64,000 bases of DNA, taken from positions 23,598 through 87,597 of the forward strand of contig CADCUM010000079.1 in the NCBI GenBank assembly GCA_902805885.1. The letters run 5' to 3'. This document shows, piece by piece, positions 21,843 through 31,448 of the stretch; positions within the stretch are counted from its first letter, which is position 1; the number at the start of each line of letters is the position of its first letter. The stretch comes from an uncultured Nocardioides sp. GTDB taxonomy: Bacteria > Actinomycetota > Actinomycetes > Propionibacteriales > Nocardioidaceae. The notes beneath the pieces were generated by a model that had not been told where the DNA came from, did not search any database, and saw nothing but the letters and a program-made list of their open reading frames with translations. The position numbers and the translations under genes are program-made.

Positions 21843-21869
21843 GTGTCTCCCGTCGTGGTCCCTGGATGA
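21843..21869 (+). other. Candidate leaderless 8-codon uORF (VSPVVVPG) ATGA-coupled to the next gene
   Basis: TAGGGT 21830-21835, 7 nt, GTG 21843; TGA 21867-21869 overlaps ATG 21866. Confidence 0.35.
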
Positions 21870-22228
21870 GATCGGTCCTCGTCGTCGACGGAGCCAACGT
21901 CGTCGGGTCCGTCCCTGACGGCTGGTGGCGCGACCGCCCCGGCGCGGCACGCCGCCTCCACGAGCGGCTGCTGGTGGCCGACCTGCCGTACGACGAGGTG
22001 GTGCTGGTGCTCGAGGGCGGCGCCAAGGCGGGCGTCCGGGCGGGACGCGACGCCCACGTCCGCGCCGTGCACGCGGCCCGGGACGGCGACTCGGAGATCC
22101 GTCGGCAGGCCGCTGATGCGGTCGCGGCGGGACACCGGGTGACCGTGGTGACGGCCGACCGCGTGCTTGCCGCCAACGTCACCCCCGCGCTGGTGCACTC
22201 CCCGTCGTGGCTCCTCGAGCAGGTGTGA
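21866..22228 (+). CDS. NYN/PIN-like hypothetical protein
   Basis: MRSVLVVDGANVVGS...VVLVLEGGAKAG...VTVVTADRVLAANV: Asp-rich PIN/NYN-like pattern. Confidence 0.6.
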   Translation: MRSVLVVDGANVVGSVPDGWWRDRPGAARRLHERLLVADLPYDEVVLVLEGGAKAGVRAGRDAHVRAVHAARDGDSEIRRQAADAVAAGHRVTVVTADRVLAANVTPALVHSPSWLLEQV

Positions 22229-22231
22229 GCC

Positions 22232-23404
22232 TCACCCGCGGAGCGGGTACTGCTCCGCTCGGGCGATGGCCAGCGCCACGGCTCCGACGAGCTCGGCCCG
22301 GTGGCCGAGCCGCCCCGGCCGCACGTCCACGGCTGCCGCGGCGTCCGGCTGGGCGAAGTGCTCCACGGCGGTCTGCACGCCCCGGACCAGTGAGTCGGAG
22401 GCTCCGAGCGAGCCGCCGATGACGACCACGTCGGGGTTGAGCACGGTGCAGAGGCCAGCGAGGGACCGGCCGATGGCGTGCCCGGCGTCGTTCAGCACCC
22501 GCTGCGCTCCGGGGTCGGCCGCTGCGTCGAGCGCGAGCAGACCGGTGACGTCGAGGTCGCCGTACGCCGGTCGGAGCATCTCCAGGAGCCGCAGCGCGGA
22601 GACCTCGGTCTCCAGGCAGCCGCGCGCGCCGCACCGGCACACGAGCCCGTCGTCGCGCACCGGGACGTGCCCGACCTCACCTGCGATGCCGGTGGCGCCA
22701 CGGTGCAGCCGGCCCGCGAGCACCAGGCCCGCGCCGAGTCCGCTGGCGACCTTGACGTAGATCAGGTCCGACGCACCCTCCGCCGCGCCCTGGCGGTGCT
22801 CGGCGACCGCGCCGAGGTTGGCGTCGTTGTCGACGGCGACCGGGATCCCCAGACGCTCCTGCATCTCGACCCCGGGCGCCATCCCCCGCCAGCCCGGCAG
22901 GACGCCGCCGTCGAGGCGGGAGGAGCGCCGGTCGATCGGGCCCGGCACGCACAACCCCGCCCACACCAGGTCCGGGACGCGCCCGCCGGTGCTCGCGACG
23001 ACCCGCTCGAGGAGCGAGAACGCCTGCTCCAGGGTGCGCTCGCCGTGGCTGTCGGTGTCGGTCTCCGTCTGGTCCTCGGCGAGGATGGTCCCGGCGCGGT
23101 CGGCGACGGCGACGCGCACGTGGTGGTGCCCGATGTCGATGCCCGCCACCTGCCCCGGGCGCACCGCCAGCGCCACCAGCACGGGCGGTCGCCCGCTGCC
23201 GCCCTTGTGGGGTCGCGCCCGGTCGTCGGTCTCGGCGACGGCCCCGGACTCGATGAGGTCCGCCACCAGGCTCGAGATCGTGGTGGCCGAGAGACCGGTG
23301 GCTCGCACCAGGTCGGCGCGGCTCATGGGGCCCATGTCGCCCAGCGCGGACGTCACCGCCCGTCGGTTGGCGGCACGCAGGTCGTCGAGGGTGTGTCCCG
23401 GCAC
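22232..23404 (-). CDS. ROK family transcriptional regulator/sugar kinase
   Basis: N-terminal HTH MSRADLVRATGLSATTISSLVADL, GIDIGHHHVRVAV, zinc motif CRCGARGCLE; leaderless GTG 23404 after TACAGT-N7. Confidence 0.88.
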   Translation of the reverse strand: MPGHTLDDLRAANRRAVTSALGDMGPMSRADLVRATGLSATTISSLVADLIESGAVAETDDRARPHKGGSGRPPVLVALAVRPGQVAGIDIGHHHVRVAVADRAGTILAEDQTETDTDSHGERTLEQAFSLLERVVASTGGRVPDLVWAGLCVPGPIDRRSSRLDGGVLPGWRGMAPGVEMQERLGIPVAVDNDANLGAVAEHRQGAAEGASDLIYVKVASGLGAGLVLAGRLHRGATGIAGEVGHVPVRDDGLVCRCGARGCLETEVSALRLLEMLRPAYGDLDVTGLLALDAAADPGAQRVLNDAGHAIGRSLAGLCTVLNPDVVVIGGSLGASDSLVRGVQTAVEHFAQPDAAAAVDVRPGRLGHRAELVGAVALAIARAEQYPLRG

Positions 23405-23625
23405 GGGCGGGACTGTACCGCGATATGTGCGCAGCGCGCAGTAAAAACCGCCTCGCGACTGCGCTTTCTGCATTGGCCCGGACGAATCGAGTGCCCCAGG
23501 CTCGCCGGCCGCCGATCGGGCAGCGGTCGGGAGGGTCTGCGCCCGCGCGGTCACGTGCGTCGTGGGTCGTGGGGCTGCGCCGCACTCGGGTGGGGACCGG
23601 TCCGGCGAGCCGCTAGCGTGCCGAC

Positions 23626-24696
23626 ATGGCGACGCTGAGGTTCTCCGGACCGGTCCTGCCCGACGGCGAGCACCGCGACGTGCACGTCGTGGACGGCCGG
23701 GTGACGTTCGAGCACCAGCCGGGCTCGGAGACCGCCGCGCGGGGCTGGATCCTCCCCGGCATGGTCGACGCCCACAACCACCTCGGCATGGACGACGGCG
23801 GTGCGGTCCCCGACGAGGAGACCGAGCGCCAGGCGGTGCTCGACCGCGACACCGGGGTGCTCCTGCTGCGCGACTGCGGCTCGCCCTCCGACACCCGCTG
23901 GGTGCAGGAGCGCGACGACCTCCCGCGCCTGGTCCGGGCGGGCCGCCACCTCGCGCGCACCCGCCGCTACATCAGGAACTACGCCCACGAGGTGGAGCCG
24001 GAGGACCTGGCGTCGTACGCCGCCCGCGAGGCGCGCGCCGGCGACGGCTGGATCAAGCTGGTCGGCGACTGGATCTCCCGGGAGTCCGGCGACCTGGCCC
24101 CGTCGTTCCCCGTGGAGACCTTCGCGTCCGCCATCGAGGCGGCGCACGCCGAGGGCGCCAAGGTCACCGCGCACTGCTTCGGTCGCGACGTGCTGCAGGG
24201 GCTGCTCGACGCGGGCATCGACTGCATCGAGCACGGGACGGGGCTGTCCACGGACCAGGTCGAGCAGATGGCGACCGCCGGGGTCGCGCTGGTGCCGACC
24301 GTGCAGCAGACCGGGAAGTTCCCCGAGTTCGCCGAGGCGGGCCGCGAGAGGTTCCCGGAGTACGCCGCCACCATGGACGACCTCTTCGCACGGCGTCGTG
24401 AGGTGCTCCTGTCCGCCCACGAGGCCGGGGTCGCGCTCTACGTCGGGTCGGACGGCGGTGGTGCCGCCCGCCACGGCGAGCTGATGGGGGAGGTGGAGGC
24501 GATGGTCGACCTGGGCCTCCCCGCGGCCGACGTGGTCGCAGCGGTGTCGTGGCAGGGGCGCGCGTGGCTGGGGTGGGAGGGGGTCGTGGAGGGCGCGCCG
24601 GCCGACTTCGTCGTGCTGGACGCCGATCCGCGGGAGGACCTCTCCACGCTGCGCCGGCCCGTGTGCGTGGTGCTGCGCGGCGCGGTCGTGGCCTGA
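23626..24696 (+). CDS. Amidohydrolase family protein
   Basis: GWILPGMVDAHNHLGMDD, VTAHCFGRD, CIEHGTG, YVGSDGGG. Confidence 0.9.
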   Translation: MATLRFSGPVLPDGEHRDVHVVDGRVTFEHQPGSETAARGWILPGMVDAHNHLGMDDGGAVPDEETERQAVLDRDTGVLLLRDCGSPSDTRWVQERDDLPRLVRAGRHLARTRRYIRNYAHEVEPEDLASYAAREARAGDGWIKLVGDWISRESGDLAPSFPVETFASAIEAAHAEGAKVTAHCFGRDVLQGLLDAGIDCIEHGTGLSTDQVEQMATAGVALVPTVQQTGKFPEFAEAGRERFPEYAATMDDLFARRREVLLSAHEAGVALYVGSDGGGAARHGELMGEVEAMVDLGLPAADVVAAVSWQGRAWLGWEGVVEGAPADFVVLDADPREDLSTLRRPVCVVLRGAVVA

Positions 24697-24721
24697 GGGC
24701 GACCGCTCGAGGAACGACGCA

Positions 24722-24752
24722 GGGGGCGGCCACCGCATCGGTGGCCGCCCCC
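24722..24752. terminator. Bidirectional hairpin terminator between convergent genes, 14-bp perfect stem, 3-nt loop
   Basis: GGGGGCGGCCACCG / CGGTGGCCGCCCCC. Confidence 0.85.
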
Positions 24753-24771
24753 GGCGTACGTCGGGTGCCGC

Positions 24772-25350
24772 TCAGACGGTCGGCGTGACGACCTCGTCGT
24801 CGGACTCGGCTCCCTCGAGCTCGGCGGTCGCCGACGCGAGGTGCGCCTTGGCCGCCTTGACCTCGGCCTTGGTGCTGGTGGCAGTCACGGCGAGCGCCGC
24901 GGCCGCGGCCTGGGCGAGGAACGCCTGGGCCTCGGGGTCGGCGGCGGCGTCGCCCGTCAGGTCCTCGACCTTGACCAGGACGTGGGCCGCGTGCTTGAAG
25001 TTCTGCACACGGAACGACCGGAGCTCCTTGCGGGCGGCCTTGGTGTCCACGGTGCTGTCGGCGGCCTCGACGGCGGCCTCGACCTCGGCGAGGGTGGACC
25101 GCGCCTCGGTGAGGTTGGCGACGAGCGCGGCCTCGGTGGCGTCGGCGAGCCCGGTGACGCGGTGGCTGCCGGCGAGCCTCACGAGCTGCCGGTCCTCGCG
25201 GGCGACGTCCTTGAGCAGCTGCTTCGCCTGTGACTTGACGGTCTTGGTGGCGGAGGGCTTGGCCTCGGCGGTGGACATGGTCAGGGTCGTCGGCACCGCG
25301 AGGGCGGTGGTGGCGACCAGGGTGGCGACGATGCGCCGGGTGCGGGTCAT
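24772..25350 (-). CDS. Secreted Ala-rich helical hypothetical protein
   Basis: Signal peptide MTRTRRIVATLVATTALAVPTTLTMSTAEA; SD GGAG upstream. Confidence 0.7.
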   Translation of the reverse strand: MTRTRRIVATLVATTALAVPTTLTMSTAEAKPSATKTVKSQAKQLLKDVAREDRQLVRLAGSHRVTGLADATEAALVANLTEARSTLAEVEAAVEAADSTVDTKAARKELRSFRVQNFKHAAHVLVKVEDLTGDAAADPEAQAFLAQAAAAALAVTATSTKAEVKAAKAHLASATAELEGAESDDEVVTPTV

Positions 25351-25460
25351 GACGGAGGGCTCCTCGGATTCTGGGAGGGAGTAGGGGCCACCGTCGAGTC
25401 TGTGTCGGGCTCCCGGTCCAGCCAATGCGACGAGGCGTCATTTCGACTGGTCCGTTCGGA

Positions 25461-26351
25461 CTAGTCCTGCATCGCCATCTCGACCACCGTGACGTCGGGC
25501 CCGGGCTCGTAGACCACCAGGGCGCAGTTGCGACGGACCAGCTCGTCGCGCAGGAAGGCGCCCGTCGCGCGGTCGGTCACGCGTCGCCAGATCTGGTTGC
25601 GCCGCAGGATCCGGTCCTGGTACCGCACGAACTCCTCGTGCCGCGCCTCGACGCGGTAGGAGTGCTCGAGGCGGCGGTCCGAGCGGAGCTGCCCGTGCAG
25701 GAACCGCTCGCCGAGGTGGACCCCGAGCTGGAACGTGGTGTCCGTGTCGTTCCGGACGACCAGGTCGACGTAGTTGTAGACGATCGAGCACCCCACGCCC
25801 CACGGGAGCACGCGCCCGTTGTCCGGGAACGGGTCGAAGGAGTGCTCCGAGCGCTCCACGACGGTCAGCGGTGAGTGGAGCACCATCCAGTGCAGGAGGT
25901 TGGCGAGCTGGCAGATGCCGCCGCCGACGCCGGGCTCGGCGGAGCCGTTGGCGAGGCGCATCCCCGCGACGTACCCCTTGCGGCGCGTGCAGTTGCCGAC
26001 GACCCGGTTGAAGGAGAACGTCTCGCCCGGCCGGACGACGAGGCCGTCCACCCGTGCGGCCGCCAGCGCCAGGTTCGTGACCTTGTTGTGCTGCAGGTGC
26101 ATGAGGCCGGGGTCGAGGGCGCGGAGCAGCAGCGACCCGTGCTGCTTGACGCGGTGGGGAAGCGGCACGGCCTGCCGGTCGGTGGCCCACCGCACCGCAC
26201 CCGTCCGCGAGGCGCGCCACCACGCCGTACGCCGACGCACCCGGTGGACGCGCACGGCGAGGGGCAGCAGCCGCGGGTGCCGCTGGGTCAGCCGCGGCGG
26301 CGCCGTGAGTCGCGGGGGCAGGACGAGCGCCTCCGGCGCGATCGTGGTCAC
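25461..26351 (-). CDS. VanW family protein
   Basis: RPGETFSFNRVVGNCTRRKGYVAGMRL...GVGGGICQLANLLHWMVLHSPLTVVERSEHS. Confidence 0.87.
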   Translation of the reverse strand: MTTIAPEALVLPPRLTAPPRLTQRHPRLLPLAVRVHRVRRRTAWWRASRTGAVRWATDRQAVPLPHRVKQHGSLLLRALDPGLMHLQHNKVTNLALAAARVDGLVVRPGETFSFNRVVGNCTRRKGYVAGMRLANGSAEPGVGGGICQLANLLHWMVLHSPLTVVERSEHSFDPFPDNGRVLPWGVGCSIVYNYVDLVVRNDTDTTFQLGVHLGERFLHGQLRSDRRLEHSYRVEARHEEFVRYQDRILRRNQIWRRVTDRATGAFLRDELVRRNCALVVYEPGPDVTVVEMAMQD

Positions 26352-26433
26352 ACCGCTGTGACGCCGCGGCGAGGCGTCCGGTTGCGAGCAAAGGATTGGC
26401 CGCCACCGCCCAGGAGGGCCGAGGATGGCGCGC

Positions 26434-27087
26434 GTGACCGACCTCGCCAGCCTGTTCCCGCCCTTCGGCCTGCACGTGCGTGCGGGCTCCCTCGAGCTGC
26501 GCCCGCTGACCGACGACCTGCTGGTCGGTCTCGGAGCGCTCGCCGAGCGCGGGATCCACGAGCCGGACGAGATGCCGTTCTACTTCCCGTGGAGCACCGC
26601 TCCGCGGGGCGAGCTCGCCCGCAACACGGCGCAGTACCACTGGCGTGTGCGGTCGTCGTTCGGCCCGGAGGCCTGGGACCTGCAGCTCGGCGTGCTCGTC
26701 GACGGCGAGCTGGTGGGGTGCCAGGGCCTGACGACCCACGACTTCCTCGTCACCCGCACCGGCGAGACCGGCTCGTGGCTGGGGCAGGAGTTCCAGGGGC
26801 GCGGCATCGGCACCCGCATGCGTCGCGCGATCTGCGCCCTCGCGTTCGACCACCTCGGTTTCGCGGAGGTCACGTCCGGGGCGTTCCTCGACAACCCTGC
26901 GTCGCTGGCGGTCTCCCGCAAGGTCGGCTACCGCGCGGACGGCGTACGGCGCCTCAAGCGGCGCGAGGGCGAGCTCGCGCTCAACCAGCAGCTGGTGCTC
27001 ACCCCCGACACCTTCGTGCGGGACGACCAGCCCGTGGAGGTCACGGGTGCCGAGGCGCTGAGGGCGTTCATCGGCCTCGACGGCTGA
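26434..27087 (+). CDS. GNAT family N-acetyltransferase
   Basis: LRPLTDDLL...GSWLGQEFQGRGIGTRMRRAI...NPASLAVSRKVGY; start GTG 26434 or ATG 26425. Confidence 0.87.
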   Translation: MTDLASLFPPFGLHVRAGSLELRPLTDDLLVGLGALAERGIHEPDEMPFYFPWSTAPRGELARNTAQYHWRVRSSFGPEAWDLQLGVLVDGELVGCQGLTTHDFLVTRTGETGSWLGQEFQGRGIGTRMRRAICALAFDHLGFAEVTSGAFLDNPASLAVSRKVGYRADGVRRLKRREGELALNQQLVLTPDTFVRDDQPVEVTGAEALRAFIGLDG

Positions 27088-27279
27088 GAGTCCGCGGCCC
27101 CGGAGGTGCCCGGATTGGTGGGTGGGGCCGGAGTCTGGCAAAATCGCGCGCTGAGTCGCAGCCGTGCCGGGACCCTCTATCACCGGCGGGGAACTGCGCC
27201 CCTCGAGCGGCCGTCGCCTGGTCCCCACCTGGCAGCCGGTCGCCCACCCACCACAAGTCCTCAAGGAGACACCACACTC

Positions 27280-27885
27280 GTGGCCGTCAAGATCCGTCTG
27301 AAGCGCCTGGGCAAGATCCGGGTCCCGCAGTACCGCATCGTCGTCGTCGACTCGCGCAAGAAGCGCGACGGCGCCGTGATCGAGGAGATCGGCAAGTACC
27401 ACCCCAAGGAGGAGCCGTCGCTCATCGACGTCGTCTCCGACCGGGCGCAGTACTGGCTCGGTGTGGGCGCGCAGCCCTCCGAGGCCGTCGAGGCGATCCT
27501 CAAGGTCACCGGTGACTGGCAGAAGTTCAAGGGCCTGCCCGGCACCGAGGGCACGCTCAAGGTCAAGGAGCCCAAGCGCTCCAAGCAGGACATCTTCAAC
27601 GAGGCGCTCAAGGAGGCCGCGAGCGAGCCCCGCGGTGCCGCGGTGACCGCGAAGAAGAAGGCCGACAAGCCCGCTGCCGAGGAGCCCACCGCGGCGGCCG
27701 TCGAGGCCGACGCGGCGGCGACCGAGGCGACCACCGAGGCCGCCACCGACGCCCCGCCGACCCACCCGGTCCCGAGCGCCGAGACGCCCGAGGGCGCCGC
27801 CGACGCCAACGCGGACCTGGAGAACGTCACCGCGGAGGACGCCGGCAAGAACACCTCCGGCGTCGACGCGGACAAGCAGGCCTGA
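27280..27885 (+). CDS. rpsP: 30S ribosomal protein S16 with long Ala-rich C-terminal extension
   Basis: [31 protein letters not shown]. Confidence 0.96.
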   Translation: MAVKIRLKRLGKIRVPQYRIVVVDSRKKRDGAVIEEIGKYHPKEEPSLIDVVSDRAQYWLGVGAQPSEAVEAILKVTGDWQKFKGLPGTEGTLKVKEPKRSKQDIFNEALKEAASEPRGAAVTAKKKADKPAAEEPTAAAVEADAAATEATTEAATDAPPTHPVPSAETPEGAADANADLENVTAEDAGKNTSGVDADKQA

Positions 27886-27890
27886 TCGCC

Positions 27891-28133
27891 GTGCTCGCGG
27901 ACGCTCTCGAGCACCTGGTGCGCGGCATCGTCGACAACCCCGACGAGGTCTCCGTGCGCGACAAGCAGATGCGCCGCGGCGCCATCCTGGAGGTCCGGGT
28001 GCACCCCGACGACCTCGGGAAGGTGATCGGCCGCAACGGCCGCACCGCCACGGCGTTCCGCACGGTCGTCTCGGCCCTCGCGGGTCGGGGCGGGGCACGG
28101 GTCGACTTCGTGGACACCGACCGCCGCCGCTGA
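27891..28133 (+). CDS. khpA: KH domain RNA-binding protein KhpA
   Basis: EVRVHPDDLGKVIGRNGRTATAFRTVV, adjacent to rpsP. Confidence 0.92.
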   Translation: MLADALEHLVRGIVDNPDEVSVRDKQMRRGAILEVRVHPDDLGKVIGRNGRTATAFRTVVSALAGRGGARVDFVDTDRRR

Positions 28134-28154
28134 GCACGTCGTACGTCGACACCG

Positions 28155-28191
28155 CCGACGGGCGTCACCCCACCGGGGTGGCGCCCGTCGG
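28155..28191. terminator. Hairpin terminator, 17-bp stem (one G-T wobble), 3-nt loop
   Basis: CCGACGGGCGTCACCCC / GGGGTGGCGCCCGTCGG. Confidence 0.8.
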
Positions 28192-28283
28192 TGCGTCGTG
28201 GACCCCGTGATCCCCGAGGATCCCCGCCTACCCGGGTAGCTCGGATGTTCCGGGGCGTCGCAACACCCAGGAACGTCCAGTTC

Positions 28284-28299
28284 CCCCGCATGTGCGGGG
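28284..28299. promoter_or_regulatory. Palindrome CCCCGCA-TG-TGCGGGG overlapping the predicted -35 region of rimM
   Basis: Perfect 7-2-7 inverted repeat; predicted -10 TACCCT at 28315-28320. Confidence 0.4.
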
Positions 28300-28327
28300 A
28301 GACCCGACCGGGCCTACCCTGACGCCC

Positions 28328-28870
28328 GTGGAAGGCATCGAGCTCCTGGTGGGCCGGATCGGCAAGCCGCACGGCATCAAGGGCGAGGTGACGATCGACG
28401 TCCGCACCGACGAGCCGGACCTGCGCTTCGCGCCGGGCGCCACGCTGCGGGCGGAGCCACCGGAAGGCGTCCGGGGGCCTGCGGCCCTCACGGTCGTCCG
28501 CTCCCGGTGGCACCAGAGGTTCCTCCTGGTCACCTTCGACGAGGTCGCGGACCGCAACGACGCCGAGGCGCTCCGCGGCACCCTTCTCCACACGACGATC
28601 CCGGCGGACGCCACCCCCGAGGACCCCGATGAGTACTACGACCACCAGCTCGTCGGCCTCCGCGCCGAGGACACCGACGGCACGCCGCTCGGCGAGGTCG
28701 TGGGGGTGCTCCACGGAGCCGCCCAGGACCTGCTGACCGTGCGCACGCCCGACGGGCGCGACGCCCTCGTCCCCTTCGTCGCCGCGCTCGTCCCGGAGGT
28801 CGACCTGGCCGGGCGGCGCGTGGTGGTGGCGGACCGTCCCGGCCTCGTCGCGCCCCACCCCGAGGACTGA
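28328..28870 (+). CDS. rimM: Ribosome maturation factor RimM
   Basis: [21 protein letters not shown]...; leaderless GTG after TACCCT-N7. Confidence 0.94.
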   Translation: MEGIELLVGRIGKPHGIKGEVTIDVRTDEPDLRFAPGATLRAEPPEGVRGPAALTVVRSRWHQRFLLVTFDEVADRNDAEALRGTLLHTTIPADATPEDPDEYYDHQLVGLRAEDTDGTPLGEVVGVLHGAAQDLLTVRTPDGRDALVPFVAALVPEVDLAGRRVVVADRPGLVAPHPED

Positions 28871-28874
28871 GCCC

Positions 28875-30053
28875 GTGCGCATCGACGTCGTGACGATCTT
28901 CCCCGACTACCTCGCCCCGCTCGACCTGAGCCTGCCGGGCAAGGCGCGCGAGAAGGGCCTGCTCGACCTGCGCGTCCACGACCTCCGCCGCTGGACCCAC
29001 GACCGGCACCACACCGTCGACGACTCGCCGTACGGCGGCGGCGCCGGGATGGTCATGAAGCCCGCGCCCTGGGGCGACGCGCTGGACGCGGTCGCCGGCG
29101 AGGGCACGATCGTCTTCCCCACGCCCAGCGGCGAGCCGTTCACCCAGGCGTTGGCGGCCGAGCTGGCGACGCGGGAGCACCTGGTGCTGGCCTGCGGTCG
29201 CTACGAGGGCATCGACCAGCGGGTCGTGGAGCACGCCGCCGCCCGGGGCGAGGTCCGGGAGGTCTCCCTGGGCGACTACGTCCTCAACGGCGGCGAGGTC
29301 GCGGCACTGGCGATCATCGAGGCCGTCGTCCGCCTGCTGCCGGGCTTCATGGGCAACGCCGAGTCCCTGGTGGAGGAGTCCCACGAGGACGGGCTGCTGG
29401 AGTACCCCGTCTACACCAAGCCCGCCTCGTGGCGCGGGCTCGAGGTGCCCGACGTGCTCCTGTCCGGGGACCACGGCCGCATCGCCGCCTGGCGCCACGA
29501 GCAGCGCGTCCTGCGGACCGCCCGTCGTCGCCCCGACCTCCTCGCCCCGAGCGCGGCCGCCGGCGCCCTCGCCGACCTCGACGTCCGGCCGGCCGTCCTC
29601 GCCGACGCCGGCGAGCTCTACACGCTGCAGCGGGCCTGCTGGCTCCAGGAGATGGAGGCCAACCCGGGGGTCGACATCCCCGCCCTGCAGGAGGGGCTCG
29701 ACGACGTACGTCGCTGGCTGGGGGAGTGGACCACCTTGGTGGTGCGCGAGCCCACGTCCGGTCGGCTGCTGGGGGCCGTCCGCGGACGCGTCGACACCCA
29801 CCACGACCCCGCCGGCGAGTGGGACATCGGCCGGGTCATGGTCGCCCCCGACCTCCAGGGCCGCGGGCTGGGGCGCGCGCTGCTCGAGCTGGTCGAGCAG
29901 GCAGCGCCGCCGGAGGTCACGACGTACGTCCTCTTCACCGGGGCGGGCTCGGTCGACAACCTGCGGATGTACAAGAAGGCCGGCTACCGGCTGCGGACCG
30001 ACCGACGCGCTCCGGCGGGGGCGGTCGTGCTCACCAAGCGGATTTCCCGCTGA
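28875..30053 (+). CDS. trmD: tRNA (guanine37-N1)-methyltransferase TrmD fused to a C-terminal GNAT acetyltransferase domain
   Basis: [53 protein letters not shown]; then [36 protein letters not shown]. Confidence 0.94.
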   Translation: MRIDVVTIFPDYLAPLDLSLPGKAREKGLLDLRVHDLRRWTHDRHHTVDDSPYGGGAGMVMKPAPWGDALDAVAGEGTIVFPTPSGEPFTQALAAELATREHLVLACGRYEGIDQRVVEHAAARGEVREVSLGDYVLNGGEVAALAIIEAVVRLLPGFMGNAESLVEESHEDGLLEYPVYTKPASWRGLEVPDVLLSGDHGRIAAWRHEQRVLRTARRRPDLLAPSAAAGALADLDVRPAVLADAGELYTLQRACWLQEMEANPGVDIPALQEGLDDVRRWLGEWTTLVVREPTSGRLLGAVRGRVDTHHDPAGEWDIGRVMVAPDLQGRGLGRALLELVEQAAPPEVTTYVLFTGAGSVDNLRMYKKAGYRLRTDRRAPAGAVVLTKRISR

Positions 30054-30249
30054 CCCGTCCGCTCTGGCAGACTCGTCCCTCGGTCCGCTCGTGGCCAGGG
30101 TCGCCCGGAGGACGCACGCCGGGGTCCCGCCGTACCGCACCTGCCACAGGGGGCGCACCGGCTCGGCCACCGCGAGGCGCGACCACGCACCACCCCGGAA
30201 CGACACCACTTCTACCGCGGCTGACCTGTGGCACCCGCGAGGAGCACAC

Positions 30250-30603
30250 ATGAGCAACAACGTCATCGCCGACATCGGCAACGCCGTCAAGCGTGAGGAC
30301 GTCCCGGCCTTCCGCGCCGGCGACACCATCAAGGTCCACGTCAAGGTCATCGAGGGCAGCCGTTCGCGCGTCCAGGTGTTCCAGGGCGTCGTCATCCGCA
30401 TCCACGGGTCCGGCGTCGGCCGCACCTTCACCGTCCGCAAGGTCTCCTTCGGTGTCGGCGTCGAGCGCACCTTCCCGCTGAACTCCCCGATCTTCGAGAA
30501 GATCGAGGTCGTGACCCGCGGCGACGTGCGGCGCGCGAAGCTCTACTACCTGCGCAACCTGCGCGGCAAGGCCGCCAAGATCAAGGAGCGCCGCGAGGCC
30601 TGA
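30250..30603 (+). CDS. rplS: 50S ribosomal protein L19
   Basis: [57 protein letters not shown]. Confidence 0.97.
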   Translation: MSNNVIADIGNAVKREDVPAFRAGDTIKVHVKVIEGSRSRVQVFQGVVIRIHGSGVGRTFTVRKVSFGVGVERTFPLNSPIFEKIEVVTRGDVRRAKLYYLRNLRGKAAKIKERREA

Positions 30604-30640
30604 GTCGGTCCCCGACCGGTCTCTGGCTAGGCTCCTGCGC

Positions 30641-31441
30641 GTGACTTCACACGACCGCGGCTCCACGTCCATCACAGGTGGCGAGGAGTCGCGGTCGTCG
30701 TCCGTCCCGGACCCGCAGCCGCGCAAGCGCAAGCACCTGCCGCTCTGGCAGGAGACGCTGCTGCTGCTCACCGTGGCCCTCGTCCTCGCCGTCGTCATCA
30801 AGACGTTCTTCGTGCAGGCCTTCTACATCCCGTCGGCGTCGATGGAGCCGGGGCTGGTCCTCAACGACCGCATCCTCATCCAGAAGATGTCCTACTGGGG
30901 TGACGGGGAGCCCGAGCGTGGCGACGTGGTGGTGTTCAAGGACCCCGGCGGGTGGCTCGGCGCCGACGCCTCCGCCCCGCCCAACGCCATGGCCAAGGTG
31001 CTCGCCAAGGTCGGTCTCTACCCCGCCGGCGGGCACCTCGTGAAGCGCGTCGTCGGGGTGGCCGGCGACACCATCGAGTGCTGCGACGCCAAGGGCCGGA
31101 TCCTCATCAACGGCGAGCCCGTCGAGGGCCGGGCCTTCCTCAAGAGGGGCGCTCCCTGCGACGGGCCGATGACCTACCAGGACGGCTGCCGCAAGAGCTG
31201 GGAGGCCGGGCCGATCCCGCAGGGCCACCTCTTCGTGATGGGCGACAACCGGGCCAACTCCTCGGACTCCTCGGCCCGCCTCTGCAAGCCCGACGTGGAG
31301 ACCGACTGCGTCGAGGGCAAGGAGTTCGTGCCCGTCGACCTCGTCGTCGGCAAGGTGTTCGTGCTCCTCTGGCCGGCCGACCGCTTCTCCTGGCTCGACC
31401 GTCCGGACACGTTCGAGGACGTCCCCGCCCCCGAGTCGTGA
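30641..31441 (+). CDS. lepB: Signal peptidase I
   Basis: TFFVQAFYIPSASMEPGLVLNDRILI, VVVFKDP, VKRVVGVAGDTIECC, VMGDNRANSSDS; leaderless GTG after TAGGCT-N7. Confidence 0.96.
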   Translation: MTSHDRGSTSITGGEESRSSSVPDPQPRKRKHLPLWQETLLLLTVALVLAVVIKTFFVQAFYIPSASMEPGLVLNDRILIQKMSYWGDGEPERGDVVVFKDPGGWLGADASAPPNAMAKVLAKVGLYPAGGHLVKRVVGVAGDTIECCDAKGRILINGEPVEGRAFLKRGAPCDGPMTYQDGCRKSWEAGPIPQGHLFVMGDNRANSSDSSARLCKPDVETDCVEGKEFVPVDLVVGKVFVLLWPADRFSWLDRPDTFEDVPAPES

Positions 31442-31448
31442 GCCGGCG

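Noticed and set aside
25438-28152. 904-aa minus-strand ORF across VanW, GNAT and rpsP
   Set aside because: Out of frame with real VanW (-) and antisense to GNAT/rpsP. Stop-free only because of GC content.
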